From CAXWPM01 sp965206125 (GTDB lineage Bacteria; Acidobacteriota; Terriglobia; 20CM-2-55-15): a stretch of DNA of 64,000 nucleotides. Both the position numbers and the translations under genes were made by a program. The stretch lies in NCBI GenBank assembly GCA_965206125.1, contig CBDBIN010000041.1, forward strand, positions 1 to 64,000, given 5' to 3'. The notes beneath the pieces are model-generated. The model was not told the origin of the DNA. It saw nothing but the letters and a program-made list of their open reading frames with translations, and did no database searches. How positions within the stretch are numbered: the first letter of the stretch is position 1; the number at the start of each line of letters is the position of its first letter. Positions 7,901 through 16,250 of the stretch are shown in pieces.

Positions 7901-10038
7901 ATTCCGGGAACCTGAAGACCCGAACCGACGCCCGGTCCGTCAGCGCCACCTACACGTACGACGATCTCCACCGGCCCAAGACCATCGATTATTCCGATAC
8001 GACGCTGGGCGTGACCTACGCCTACCATGCCTTGGCCGGCGCCCCGGGAACCGCCAACATCGGACGCCTCAAGTCGGTCACTTCATCGGTCGCTTCAGAC
8101 GCGGGCACCGAGACCGTGGCCGCTTCCGACTATGCCTATGACACGCTGGGCCGGGTCAAGACCATGTCCCAGACCATCGCCGGGCATCCGACCACGTTCA
8201 GCTTCACAGCGACCTATTACCTGAACGACGCCCTGAAAACCCAGACCTATCCGTCGGGCCGGACCGTCAGCTACGGCGTCGACGCCGCCGGCCGCGTCAC
8301 GACGGTTTCGGCCGGGACCCGCACCTACGCGGACATGACCGGGGTCACCGGCCACGCCTACGCCCCCGACGGCCGGCTACGTCAAATGAAACTCGGCAAC
8401 AACCTGTGGGAAACCCGCGACTACCGGACCCCGGGCACGACCACGCGGTTCAAGCTCGGCACGTCGGCGGGGACCATTGCTTCGCCGGGCACCAGCGAGC
8501 GAGTGGAATTGAGCTACGACTATCACGACATCGGAAACAACGGCAACCTGACCGGCCATACGATCACCCGGGCGGGCACGAGCTGGACCCAGGACTTCAC
8601 CTACGACGCGGCGAACCGGTTGAAGACCGCCGGCGAGACCGGCGGCTACAGCCGCACGTTCGGGTATGACCAGTACGGCAACCGCTGGTTGGCGTCGAAT
8701 ACGGGCATGACCTATGCAGAAAGCCATGAGCCGCGGCGCAACGTGTTCAACGCCGCCACGAACCGGCGACTGGTGACGCCGGAGATCGACTACGACGCGG
8801 CGGGGAACCAGGACAAATACAGCCCGTGGGCGCTGGGCTACGACGCCGAGAACCGCATGATCTCGATTACGAAGCTTCAGAGCTTGCCGAGCGTCGTGGT
8901 CGGGGAAGGAACCTATACCTACGACGGCGAAGGCCGGCGGGTGAAGAAGGTCTGGACGCCGCCCGGCGGCGCTGCCGAGGACACCTACTACGTCTACGAC
9001 ATCGCCGGCAACCTCGCCGCCGAGTACGGCACCGGGACGGCCCCCGCCTCCGGCACCGCGTATCCCTTCACCGACATGCTGGGCAGTGTGCGCGCCGTCA
9101 CCGACGCCACCGGCACCGTGGTTGAATGCTACGACTACCTGCCCTTCGGCCGCCTCCTGAGCGCATCGGATAACGGCCGGGTCACTCTCGGATGCCATCC
9201 CTCCAGTCCCGACGCCTCGCTCGACAGCAAGATCGCCCAGAAATTCACCGGCCAGGTCCGGGACGAGGAGACCCGGCTCGATTACTTCGGGGCGCGGTAT
9301 TATTCGGGACCGGAGGGGCGATTCCTGAGCCCGGATCCGCTTTCCGGGTGGCCCGACGATGTGCAGAGCTGGAACGGATATGCATATGCGCGGAACAACC
9401 CGCTGCTCTATACCGATCCAACCGGACTAATCTACGAGCTCTGCACTCCGGGTCATGCATGTATCTATGACTATCCAGACTCAGATTTCGAGACAAACTT
9501 CCTGAATGATCCCGCAATCCGTCTCGACGGCGTGTCCATCTATCGGGATGGAGAATTCATTGGAACAGCGAGGCATCTCAGGACCGACAATCCGTATTCG
9601 AGTGCGGACGCCCTGATCGAAGCCATGGCGCCGCGTGCCGATGCGCTTGAATCCGTGATGAATCTGTTTGGCGCTGGAGTACTCGGGGCGCCTGCCATAG
9701 GACTAGCTGTTACTGCTAGCTCTGTTCTCGGAATCGGGAGTGGCCTGACCACACTGTCATCGGGCTCACCATACTTCGCGACTAGCATCGTGAAACTGAA
9801 AACTCTCCTGGGACCCACACAGACTGCTCTCTTGAGGGAACTGTTTGGTCCAGGCCCGTCTGAGGCCGCTCGCAGCTTAGCTAACTTCAGACTTCCGCCT
9901 GGGTTGACGCGGCGCTCGTTGGAGATATACAAGGAGATCGCAGAACGTGTCGTACTTGCTGGTGAAAGTGCTCCAGGCTACTCGGTTCAGCTTACGCGGC
10001 TTAAATTGGTCGAAATGGCCCTACGCCAGTTAAAGTGA
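4939..10038 (+). CDS. Rhs/YD-repeat polymorphic toxin protein
   Basis: 1699 residues from GTG at 4939, which overlaps the upstream TGA (GTGA) and gives a signal peptide (hydrophobic core, cleavage near AQAQP). The open frame runs 255 bp further upstream, but that part overlaps the preceding gene and looks non-native. The body contains many YD-type repeats (such as YDANGNWVEF, YDGLDNLTQV, YDAENRMISI). They lead into the conserved Rhs core end: DMLGSVRAVTDATG, RLDYFGARYYSGPEGRFLSPDP and YARNNPLLYTDPTGL. After the DPTGL boundary (about 9428) come 202 unique residues, the expected place of a swappable toxin domain. They have a hydrophobic segment (about 80-110 residues in) and no toxin family I recognise. 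Base composition drops in GC after the boundary, consistent with separate acquisition. The YD shell of such proteins encloses the C-terminal toxin. Confidence 0.88.
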   Translation: MNAKPHTLVRVILTTLFLAVPTAAQAQPEYPYDVDTRPRRGFLTDAMTGSGVDSIDSVSGNLHLQIPIASLAPGPAGSGFALALAYNSSIWQSRVHATDAELIGGMLFETVPVLAQTLEVDAGWRYNFEGYRIDVEKRGVPDGSCDDTYEAWRYRLRIGLPDGSLHTLFPQNNAVVAAEVAVWDGEGFLVYAENGLPHPACDLTAISGRLTYYTVDGTYLKLEIDADGLRPDGDSANAEEWILHYPDGRRVHGRGNRVERIYDANGNWVEFTPRDCVSGVCTMVIRDQYHAQVPGREIRIRHNQAGNYDDIQVPTETGTVTWRVNWDTVTAGSGLTYEHHPSSNDDTVIYDAVDMSVRGDTHRVVESIVLPDAGTGSTNYGFDYDHDRNTSGIQPRWGELTRMTTPTGAVYDYTYQDSLRRFPPNLLRNAVTKKMVTAGTEVRTWTYAYSTVASTTTITGPDGGTTVFAYKDPNGLWVGTPGSAVGQWDRGLIHKITNPDGSVIERTWQRNKVPYVAGWALNPNNPYVAQERFTPSGTSTAVRAATDFTYDKNGNLRSRIEKHWNGTQARKLVQTFHHGAPADESDTANPVTDTPLGYWRPQADPQNIHWSVNAEARRLNAVKRREIWGTGTTLEAVSEFTYDDAFRGGNVTKEVRWDDTQAATAATPLNESLSQVLVRAHHGNGNLSSVSAPEIATAVTYDPLGTLGSPYPTDVSYGAGTAQRSFTYAWNYKTGRLISWADVDNSVTTTYGYDVFGRRTSASEAGSRKTVTVYDDRNLRVTEKRDLEILDDGKLQSLTHYDPRGRVTQVQTTDTASTWITAKTLYSADGLKIITSTPYRTTTDPTLEWTCVQQDSIGRTVSVAVFKGSAMPSSCTTTMNRTGLTQFSYDRNTTRITEYAPGPTATTVKNVVRVESRDALNRLIEVTEDPGPTAGTLQYVTSYSYDGLDNLTQVTQGVQTRTFEYTSLDQLKSARNPESGTVSYTYFDSGNLKTRTDARSVSATYTYDDLHRPKTIDYSDTTLGVTYAYHALAGAPGTANIGRLKSVTSSVASDAGTETVAASDYAYDTLGRVKTMSQTIAGHPTTFSFTATYYLNDALKTQTYPSGRTVSYGVDAAGRVTTVSAGTRTYADMTGVTGHAYAPDGRLRQMKLGNNLWETRDYRTPGTTTRFKLGTSAGTIASPGTSERVELSYDYHDIGNNGNLTGHTITRAGTSWTQDFTYDAANRLKTAGETGGYSRTFGYDQYGNRWLASNTGMTYAESHEPRRNVFNAATNRRLVTPEIDYDAAGNQDKYSPWALGYDAENRMISITKLQSLPSVVVGEGTYTYDGEGRRVKKVWTPPGGAAEDTYYVYDIAGNLAAEYGTGTAPASGTAYPFTDMLGSVRAVTDATGTVVECYDYLPFGRLLSASDNGRVTLGCHPSSPDASLDSKIAQKFTGQVRDEETRLDYFGARYYSGPEGRFLSPDPLSGWPDDVQSWNGYAYARNNPLLYTDPTGLIYELCTPGHACIYDYPDSDFETNFLNDPAIRLDGVSIYRDGEFIGTARHLRTDNPYSSADALIEAMAPRADALESVMNLFGAGVLGAPAIGLAVTASSVLGIGSGLTTLSSGSPYFATSIVKLKTLLGPTQTALLRELFGPGPSEAARSLANFRLPPGLTRRSLEIYKEIAERVVLAGESAPGYSVQLTRLKLVEMALRQLK

Positions 10039-10130
10039 TCCAAGAATCATGCCGTCGGTTGGACGCTGGAATTCCCCTAGTGTTTTGTGTGACGCAAGAT
10101 TGAACAAGGTTGGATTTAAGATTAAGGACG

Positions 10131-10658
10131 ATGGAAGAGTTTGAAATACGAACGGATGGATGCTACGCAGGGATCTTTGATCTGACTTCGCCTGTTCATA
10201 CAAATGAATGGTTTAGGTCGATATTGAACGTGGCGAGTGCAAAATCCTCCAAGTCCGGTTACGAGGCTCTCTATCACATCAACGAGGAACTGTTGACGTG
10301 CGCACGACGAGGCGAACTGCTGTCTTGGGTGCTCTTGTTTGACCTTATATACAAAGTTCGAGTCCAAGTATTGGATCGAGATGACCCGTCGAGTCTCGTT
10401 ACGACGAACTTTATCGCAAATGAATACCATGATTTGCGGTGTCCGACTGGCGATCTTGCAGTTGCCTCTCTTCATGAACTGGGAAATGCAAGCATCCGCC
10501 CCAACGTTCAAGTCGAGCCAGGAGCCTACCGGATCGGTCTCATTATGAATGACTCTGAAGTCCGAGAACCCGATGTGTCCCTTGATGGACCTCCTGGGGT
10601 TTACGGTGAGAGGCCCGATTGGGTGATTTCGGCAAGATGGGTTTGCGGAATTTCGTGA
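10131..10658 (+). CDS. Candidate immunity protein for the Rhs toxin
   Basis: 175 residues from the ATG at 10131, which has AAGGA 3 bp upstream; a TTG start 21 bp earlier is possible. It is a soluble, acidic, beta-rich protein without signal or membrane segments, and has the lower-GC composition of the toxin tip before it. It follows the rhs stop by 92 bp, exactly where immunity genes lie in polymorphic-toxin loci. No domain is recognised, and the immunity role is inferred from position only. Confidence 0.55.
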   Translation: MEEFEIRTDGCYAGIFDLTSPVHTNEWFRSILNVASAKSSKSGYEALYHINEELLTCARRGELLSWVLLFDLIYKVRVQVLDRDDPSSLVTTNFIANEYHDLRCPTGDLAVASLHELGNASIRPNVQVEPGAYRIGLIMNDSEVREPDVSLDGPPGVYGERPDWVISARWVCGIS

Positions 10659-10671
10659 CGGCAACCTGAGG

Positions 10672-10860
10672 TGGCCCCGGTTTGTGGACAGCTTGGCGGC
10701 CTGTTTAAGGTGTATTCCGGTTGCCGTGTAGCGCCCCTGGTTTCCCGGACAGAATGAATTCACCATAATCAAGCCTCCGACTCCAGGGCAAGACGTTGTC
10801 GAGCCTGAGCCGGAGATTGAAAGCCAAGGCGCTCAATCAACCTGTGATGGTTATAGAGAG
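10672..10860 (-). mobile_element. IS3-family remnant (transposase 3' end and terminal repeat)
   Basis: On the minus strand, bases 10860 down to 10769 encode LYNHHRLIERLGFQSPAQAR and end ALESEA-stop, a typical C-terminus of IS3-type OrfB transposases. Beyond the stop lies an IS-end-like sequence (GTTTCCCGGACAG at 10739-10751). A second similar end-like string (CCGGTTTGTGGACAG) is at about 10677-10691. The element has lost most of its coding region. It lies exactly between the main rhs-immunity pair and the displaced Rhs tip, and may mark the recombination that placed the tip. Confidence 0.55.
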
Positions 10861-10986
10861 CGCGGACACGTACGACACGCTCCACCGGCCCCAGACCATC
10901 GATTATTCCGATACGACGCCGGACGTGACCTATGAATACCATACATCGGGCACCGCCAACATCGGACGCCTCAAGTCGATACCGAC
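10861..10986 (+). pseudogene. Decayed Rhs core fragment ahead of the orphan tip
   Basis: This stretch encodes TYDTLHRPQTIDYSDTT and TANIGRLKS, close copies of the main Rhs protein around 7960-8075. It then jumps, with loss of frame near 10979, to sequence equivalent to about 9073 of the main gene. Roughly 1 kb of core has been deleted between the two homologous blocks. The block shows that the orphan tip arose from an Rhs gene rather than as an independent toxin. Confidence 0.7.
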
Positions 10987-11940
10987 ATGCTCGGCAGCGT
11001 GCGAGCCATGACCAACGCGACCGGCGCCATCGTCGAGTGTTACGACTACCTGCCGTTTGGACGGATGCTCAGCGCCTGCGACAACGGACGCTCGGCCCTG
11101 GGTTGCCACCCGTCGAGCCCGGACGCCTCCCTCGACAGCAAGACATCCCAGAAATTCACCGGGCAGGTCCGGGACGAGGAGACCCGGCTCGATTACTTCG
11201 GGGCGCGGTATTTCTCGGGGCCTCAGGGAAGGTTTATGTCGACGGATCCGCTTTCCGGGTGGCCGGCTGACGCTCAGAGCTGGAACCGGTATGCATATGC
11301 GCGGAACAACCCCTACAGATATGTAGATCCGACTGGTCAGGTAATAGAGTTGGTCGGCAGCGAAGAGGAGCGTCGCCGGGCGCTCGAACTCCTTAAGAAG
11401 ACGTTAAATCTTAGTTCCGATGACGATACATTGTTCATTGATGAGCAAACCAATGACGGTGGTATTCGGTATTTTCTAGGAATTAATGGAGATGCAAGCG
11501 ATCTCGAAGACCTCGGCCCTGTTGGAGTGGATCTGGCTGGTCTCATCAATCACGAGGATACCGTAGAGTTTCTTGTGACATCAGGCGATCTATCCGAGTT
11601 TGGAGGGGCCGTACAGTATGACCCTGACCAGACTCTCAGTGGGAATGTGCGTGTCGAGATAAACCCGGATCAAATGTGGTTCGCAAGAAGGAGGCAGAAC
11701 AACCAAACGGTTTTCGGTAGCAGGTACTGGGCCGGCCAGAGACAGAGAAATCAGCCCGTGTGGAAGGTTTGGCCAGTGGTTCCAGAGGCCGCTACCTGGC
11801 ATGAATTCGGTCACGCGTGGGCAGTAATCAATGGTGCAGGATCTCAGAAGAATCCCGTCGCCCTATTGTGGGAAAATAGGATGAGGGCCCGGTTGTATGG
11901 TCCGTTAGGTCCGATGAATGCGCTGAGGATTCTCCATTGA
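10987..11940 (+). CDS. Orphan Rhs tip with zincin-like (HEFGH) toxin domain
   Basis: 317 residues. Residues 1-117 repeat the end of the Rhs core (MLGSVRAMTNATG, FTGQVRDEETRLDYFGARYF, YARNNPYRYVDPTGQ) and are nearly identical to the main Rhs protein. After the DPTG boundary the sequence is entirely different. Residues 272-276 are HEFGH in the context WHEFGHAWAVINGAG, followed by LWENRMRARLYG. The layout HExxH, spacer, ExxxR is that of metallopeptidase toxin domains in polymorphic toxins. Without a signal peptide or full core it is probably a silent cassette that can recombine into the main rhs gene through the shared core. The protease activity is inferred from the motif. Confidence 0.78.
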   Translation: MLGSVRAMTNATGAIVECYDYLPFGRMLSACDNGRSALGCHPSSPDASLDSKTSQKFTGQVRDEETRLDYFGARYFSGPQGRFMSTDPLSGWPADAQSWNRYAYARNNPYRYVDPTGQVIELVGSEEERRRALELLKKTLNLSSDDDTLFIDEQTNDGGIRYFLGINGDASDLEDLGPVGVDLAGLINHEDTVEFLVTSGDLSEFGGAVQYDPDQTLSGNVRVEINPDQMWFARRRQNNQTVFGSRYWAGQRQRNQPVWKVWPVVPEAATWHEFGHAWAVINGAGSQKNPVALLWENRMRARLYGPLGPMNALRILH

Positions 11941-11956
11941 AGGAACCGTTGGCAAC

Positions 11957-12286
11957 ATGACAGCTTCTCGAATCCCACTGTTGGTTTGCCTTGTGGGAGT
12001 CATTGTTAAGGGCATCATTATCGGTTTGTTTAGAGTTACTGGACTACCGATAGCACTGGAGCTTGCCGTGTACTATGATCCTGTCTCGGTGGCATTGGCA
12101 GACCGAGCCGTTTCACTGCTTTTCGACCAACGAAGACTTCTTCCTAGTGGGTTGGAAATAGCGTCGGGCGAGATAATCCTGATTCTCGGATTTGGGATTC
12201 AGTGTTTCGTTGTCAGCTATCTAGTCGTGTTGGCGGTCAGCTACATAAGAGCCCAGCAGATGCGACGGAAGGGCACTGTCAGATGA
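11957..12286 (+). CDS. Candidate membrane immunity protein for the orphan tip
   Basis: 109 residues starting 16 bp after the orphan tip. Two hydrophobic segments (about residues 5-27 and 73-95) flank a polar loop that would face the periplasm or cytoplasm, and the C-terminus is basic (QQMRRKGTVR). It shares the lower-GC composition of the tip. Its position directly behind a toxin tip makes immunity the most economical reading, and a membrane location would suit a toxin that acts in the envelope. No family is recognised. Confidence 0.5.
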   Translation: MTASRIPLLVCLVGVIVKGIIIGLFRVTGLPIALELAVYYDPVSVALADRAVSLLFDQRRLLPSGLEIASGEIILILGFGIQCFVVSYLVVLAVSYIRAQQMRRKGTVR

Positions 12287-12422
12287 AAGTCGCCGATTTG
12301 AGTTCTCCACCGGGTTCTCGGAGGTCATTACAAAAGATGTGTAAAAGTCAGGCGGCCGCCTTCGACTTCCTCACGACTTTGACGCCATCAGCGAAGCGCT
12401 GACCATCCAGACCTCTTGTAAG

Positions 12423-14924
12423 ATGCCAACACTGTTGCAGGACATTCGCTACGCCGTCCGCATACTTCATCAGAACAAGGGATGGACGACGGTCGCCATA
12501 GTATCGCTGGCGCTCGGTATCGGTGCCAATACAGTCCTGTTCAGCGCTGTTGACACTGTGCTTATCGACACGATACCTGTTCCCAATCCCGACGATTTGA
12601 TCGCCTTTCGCTGGATTGGCGAAAACAACATGGTGCAAGGGATCGCTGGCTATGGCTATGTGACACCGGATCCGACGGGAAACCGAACGAGCGCCTCATT
12701 CCCGTTTGCAGCGTTCGAGGCATTCGACGCCGCGAGTCCGGGTCTCGAAGCAGTCTTCGCCTTTACAGGGACATCTCTTACGCTGACGGACAGCCTCGGT
12801 GATCGTGTCAATGGGCAGTTCGTGTCCGGGAATTATTACCAGGGCCTGGGTATCTCGGCCGTCCGGGGCCGGGCGCTCGTCGAAGAGGACGACACGACAA
12901 CAGCTGAACCCGTCGTGGTGATCAGCGAAGGATATTGGCAACGGCGATTCGGCGGGGATCCCGAGGTTCCGGGCACAACTATTGTCTTGAATGATGTCGC
13001 CTTTGTGATCGCCGGAATCATTCCGGCCGGTCTGGGGGACATGAGACGTGGTGCGCGAAGAACGCCGGATGTCTCGATTCCTCTGGCAATGGAATCCAGG
13101 TTGAGGCAGGACCGATACGTAACCCGACCGCGGAACTGGGTACTCCTTATCATGGGACGCACGCAGCCCGGCGCTTCGGTTGAACAGTTGCAGGCGGATC
13201 TTCAACCGGTTTTTGCACGGGCGATTCAGGATGACTACCAGAGAGGTGCCGGTGCGCCTCGGCCGGATCCGAAGATCCCGCTGCTGCAGATCAAGGATGG
13301 GAGCCGCGGCGTCTACGACGCAGAACGTGATGTCGTTCTCGGGTTGACGCTGCTATCCGTCGTTTGCTGGATCGTCCTGGTGATCGTCTGCGTCAGCTTG
13401 GCAAATCTGCTGCTCTTGCGTTCGGAGGGCCGGCAGAAAGAAATGGTCGTCCGCCTCTCGATCGGCGCCTCGCCCAAACGCCTCATCCGACAGCTGCTGA
13501 CGGAGAGTCTAGTTCTGGCTGCCTTGGGCGGGGGACTCGGAATCGTGCTGGCGTACGCGTGCATTCCGCTTCTGGCCGTTGACGGTATTGACATGGATGA
13601 GACTGTCCTTGGATTTGCTACGATCCTGACGGTTATTGCGGGCACCCTGTTCGGATTGGTTCCTGCATTGCGCGCCAGTCGGATCGGATTGAGCCTAGCA
13701 ATGAAGGAAACCGCGGCACAAGTGACGCGGTCCGCGTCCGGCCTTGGCAAGTCGCTTGTCATTGCCCAAGTAGCACTGACATTTGTGCTCCTGATGGCTG
13801 CTGGTCTGTTTCTTCGGACGCTAGGAAATCTCCAGCGAGTTCCAACGGGGTTTAGTCCAGAGAACGTATTGATTTTCGACATCGACTCTGGGATCCCTGT
13901 TGTACAACGATTCAGGGATACGGCTGCCAACGCAAGCGTCAAACGATTGCACGAAGAAATCCTTGGCAGGCTCGAGGCCACGCGCGGAGTTCGCTCCGTG
14001 ACTGTGACAACGGGGGTTCTGCTGGACGGAAGCAGGATTGGCTACGGGATATCCATTCAGGGCCAAGATCCGACAGCACCCTCGTCTATACCCCGGCTGA
14101 CCGTTGACCGTAGGTTTTTCGAGACCCTCGGAATCCCCCTGATGCAGGGACGCGGCTTCAATCAGCAGGACTATGAGTCCGGCGCTCCAGTGGCAATAGT
14201 CAACGAGGCATTCGCTCGCGCATTCTTTCCGGCAGGCACCCCGATTGGAAAACGGTTCGGTGGTCGTTCGGATGGAACAGGCGAAATCGAGATCGTTGGA
14301 TTGGTAGGGAATGTGAAGTACGCCAGTCTTCGTGAGGAAGCGCCACCGATGGTGTACATTGGCCTTCGTCGAAACGCAACTGGACTGGAAGATACGTTCC
14401 TCTTGCGTACCTCCGGCTCACCAGAGTTGCTGATACCAACAATCCGCAACGTTGTGAGTAGTATCGACCCGAATGCGAGGTTGCGCAATGTCCGGACTCA
14501 AATGTCGGAAATTGAGCAGAGGTATGACCAGGAGCGGCTCTTCGCCAATGTATCGATTTCCTTTTCCGGACTGGCTCTGTTCGTGTCCATGATCGGCCTC
14601 TTCGGTCTGATGTCCTACACCGTCGAGCGTCGAACCAGAGAGTTAGGCATTCGAATAGCGTTGGGTGCCGAAGCCACTACAATTCGTCTCTCCGTATTGC
14701 GAGAATCTTGGTTCCTGGTTGTAACTGGTATCGTGGTTGGGGTCTCAGCAGCTTTGGCAACGTCACGCTTCATTGAGAGCGTTCTGTTCGGCCTGGCACC
14801 GAACGATCCGGCCACGATCCTCGCAGCCTCAGGCTTGATGCTGGCCGTTGCTACGCTCGCTAGCTACCTGCCTGCACGCCGTGCATCAGATGTCGATCCG
14901 ATGGTCGCTCTGCGGCACGAGTAA
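12423..14924 (+). CDS. MacB/FtsX-type ABC permease of the acidobacterial orphan (ADOP) kind
   Basis: 833 residues. The start DIRYAVRILHQNKGWTTVAI followed by ALGIGANTVLFSAVDTVLI is the signature of the large orphan permeases abundant in Acidobacteriota. The order is a first TM helix (about 21-41), a MacB-like periplasmic core (about 45-270), three TM helices with the FtsX loop (about 305-420, RLSIGASPKRLIRQLLTESL), TM (about 445), a second periplasmic core, and a second FtsX domain (about 715-830, ELGIRIALGAEATTI). No ATPase gene is adjacent. Family members are thought to be efflux or envelope-related permeases with unknown substrates. There is no clear ribosome-binding site. An IS3 element abuts its stop codon but does not shorten it. 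Confidence 0.9.
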   Translation: MPTLLQDIRYAVRILHQNKGWTTVAIVSLALGIGANTVLFSAVDTVLIDTIPVPNPDDLIAFRWIGENNMVQGIAGYGYVTPDPTGNRTSASFPFAAFEAFDAASPGLEAVFAFTGTSLTLTDSLGDRVNGQFVSGNYYQGLGISAVRGRALVEEDDTTTAEPVVVISEGYWQRRFGGDPEVPGTTIVLNDVAFVIAGIIPAGLGDMRRGARRTPDVSIPLAMESRLRQDRYVTRPRNWVLLIMGRTQPGASVEQLQADLQPVFARAIQDDYQRGAGAPRPDPKIPLLQIKDGSRGVYDAERDVVLGLTLLSVVCWIVLVIVCVSLANLLLLRSEGRQKEMVVRLSIGASPKRLIRQLLTESLVLAALGGGLGIVLAYACIPLLAVDGIDMDETVLGFATILTVIAGTLFGLVPALRASRIGLSLAMKETAAQVTRSASGLGKSLVIAQVALTFVLLMAAGLFLRTLGNLQRVPTGFSPENVLIFDIDSGIPVVQRFRDTAANASVKRLHEEILGRLEATRGVRSVTVTTGVLLDGSRIGYGISIQGQDPTAPSSIPRLTVDRRFFETLGIPLMQGRGFNQQDYESGAPVAIVNEAFARAFFPAGTPIGKRFGGRSDGTGEIEIVGLVGNVKYASLREEAPPMVYIGLRRNATGLEDTFLLRTSGSPELLIPTIRNVVSSIDPNARLRNVRTQMSEIEQRYDQERLFANVSISFSGLALFVSMIGLFGLMSYTVERRTRELGIRIALGAEATTIRLSVLRESWFLVVTGIVVGVSAALATSRFIESVLFGLAPNDPATILAASGLMLAVATLASYLPARRASDVDPMVALRHE

Positions 14925-14979
14925 CTGAACCTCCCCGGGTTTTCCGGAGACTCCATTACTTGAGAGAATTGGAGTCATC

Positions 14980-15303
14980 ATGGGAAGACCGAGCAGATAT
15001 TCACCCGAAGTTCGAGAACGGGCCGTCCGGATGGTGTTCGAGCACCAGAGGGAGTACGACTCCCAGTGGAGGGCGATGGCCTCGATCGCGTCGAAGATCG
15101 GCTGTAGGGCCGAGACGTTGCGGAAGTGGGTCCGGCAGGCCGAGCGAGATACGGAGCAGCGCGGAGGGCTGACCACGGACGAGAAGCAACGGATGAGGGA
15201 ACTGGAGCGGGAGGTTCGCGAGCTGAAGCGGGCGAACGAGATCCTGCGGAAAGCATCAGCGTTTTTCGCGCAGGCGGAGCTCGACCGCCGACCGCGGAGA
15301 TGA
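14980..15303 (+). CDS. IS3-family OrfA (HTH protein)
   Basis: 107 residues. GRPSRYSPEVRERAVRMVFE and CRAETLRKWVRQAERD form the helix-turn-helix, and ELEREVRELKRANEILRKAS forms the C-terminal leucine zipper, as in IS3 OrfA proteins that bind the terminal repeats. OrfB lies in the next frame and in intact elements is fused to OrfA by programmed -1 frameshifting near the end of orfA. This ORF is itself intact. Confidence 0.9.
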   Translation: MGRPSRYSPEVRERAVRMVFEHQREYDSQWRAMASIASKIGCRAETLRKWVRQAERDTEQRGGLTTDEKQRMRELEREVRELKRANEILRKASAFFAQAELDRRPRR

Positions 15304-16218
15304 CGGAGTTCATCGAAGAAAATCGGGACCCGTATGGGGTCGAGTCGATCTGTAGTGTGCTGCCGATCGCCCCGTCGACGTTCTATGAGCACCAGATACG
15401 ATGGCGCAATCCGGATCGATTACCGACCCGGGCAAAACGGGATGCGGCCCTGCGGGGAGAGATCGACCGGGTGTGGCGGGAGAACCGTCGGGTCTACGGC
15501 GCCCCCAAGGTCTGGAAGCAGCTGAACCGGGAACACATCCCCGTGGCCCGATGCACGGTCGAACGGTTGATGCGCGATATGGGTCTGCGGGGAGTCGTCC
15601 GCGGGAAGAAGCCCTAGGAGCCTGTCGGGAATTGGCTCCCTCGAATTAAGAATCAACAACTTACGAGCCATCCCTGGTCTGTAAGTTGTTGATTCTTGAT
15701 TGCAGACTTCTTATTCCCGACAGGCTCCTAGACGACGATTCCGGACGAGGCGGCGCTCCGGCCGCCGGATCGGGTGGGCCGGGACTTCCCGGCCACACGT
15801 CCGAATCAGCTCTGGGTTGCGGATCTGAGTTATGTGGCCACCTGGAGCGGCTTCGTTTACGTCGCAACTCCTCCCTTTCGAGATGTTGCGACGACCGATT
15901 GAATTCACCCAGTATCTGTCGATCCGCTACACGGAGCGGCTCTCCGAATCCGGGCTTGAGCCCTCGGTTGGAAGCCGGGGCGATTCCTATGACAACGCGC
16001 TGGCCGAATCGGTGATCGGCCTGTACAAGACCGAGGTCATTCGAAAGGATGGCCCCTGGGAGGGGGTCAACGATGTCGAGTTCGCCACGCTCGACTGGGT
16101 GTCCTGGTTCAATGACCAGCGGTTCCTGGGTCCGATCGGTGACATCCCACCGCCGGAGTTCGAACAGATGTATTATCAGCAGCAACAGTCCGGCTTCGTC
16201 GAGGTCGGACTCAACTAA
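15250..16218 (+). pseudogene. IS3-family OrfB transposase, disrupted
   Basis: The first part (FIEENRDPYGVESICSVLPI to MGLRGVVRGKKP) is the OrfB N-terminus with its HTH_21-type domain. The MITE interrupts it at 15614. After the MITE, PNQLWVADLSYVATWSGFVYV carries the first catalytic Asp, then the sequence jumps to QYLSIRYTERLSESG and GDSYDNALAESVIGLYKTE, which carries the catalytic Glu. The segment with the second Asp is deleted and replaced by a short out-of-frame stretch. The product cannot be an active DDE transposase. Confidence 0.85.
15614..15731. repeat. 118-bp MITE, copy 1 (CTAG-flanked)
   Basis: A non-coding element flanked by CTAG on both sides, with terminal inverted repeats GGAGCCTGTCGGGAAT and ATTCCCGACAGGCTCC and a long internal hairpin built from AAGAATCAACAACTTAC and GTAAGTTGTTGATTCTT. 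It has no room for a transposase, so it must be mobilised in trans. A CTAG duplication would fit IS5-group enzymes (inference). The second copy at 31897-32014 has the same length and opposite orientation. Confidence 0.85.
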
Positions 16219-16250
16219 AACTGTCTCCGGGATTCCCGGGGAGGTTCAGT

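Larger units (their letters stand above)
14924..16250 (+). mobile_element. IS3-family element, degenerate, carrying a MITE
   Basis: The ends are inverted repeats. The left starts ACTGAACCTCCCCGGG at 14924; the right end, read on the other strand, starts ACTGAACCTCCCCGGG at 16250 and continues into a near match ending CCGGAGAC. It contains orfA (14980-15303) and a broken orfB. A 118-bp MITE is inserted at 15614-15731, and a deletion of about 40 codons removed the region around the second catalytic Asp. No convincing 3-bp target duplication was found; the left end lies at the permease stop codon and the right end truncates a propeller lipoprotein gene. Confidence 0.85.
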
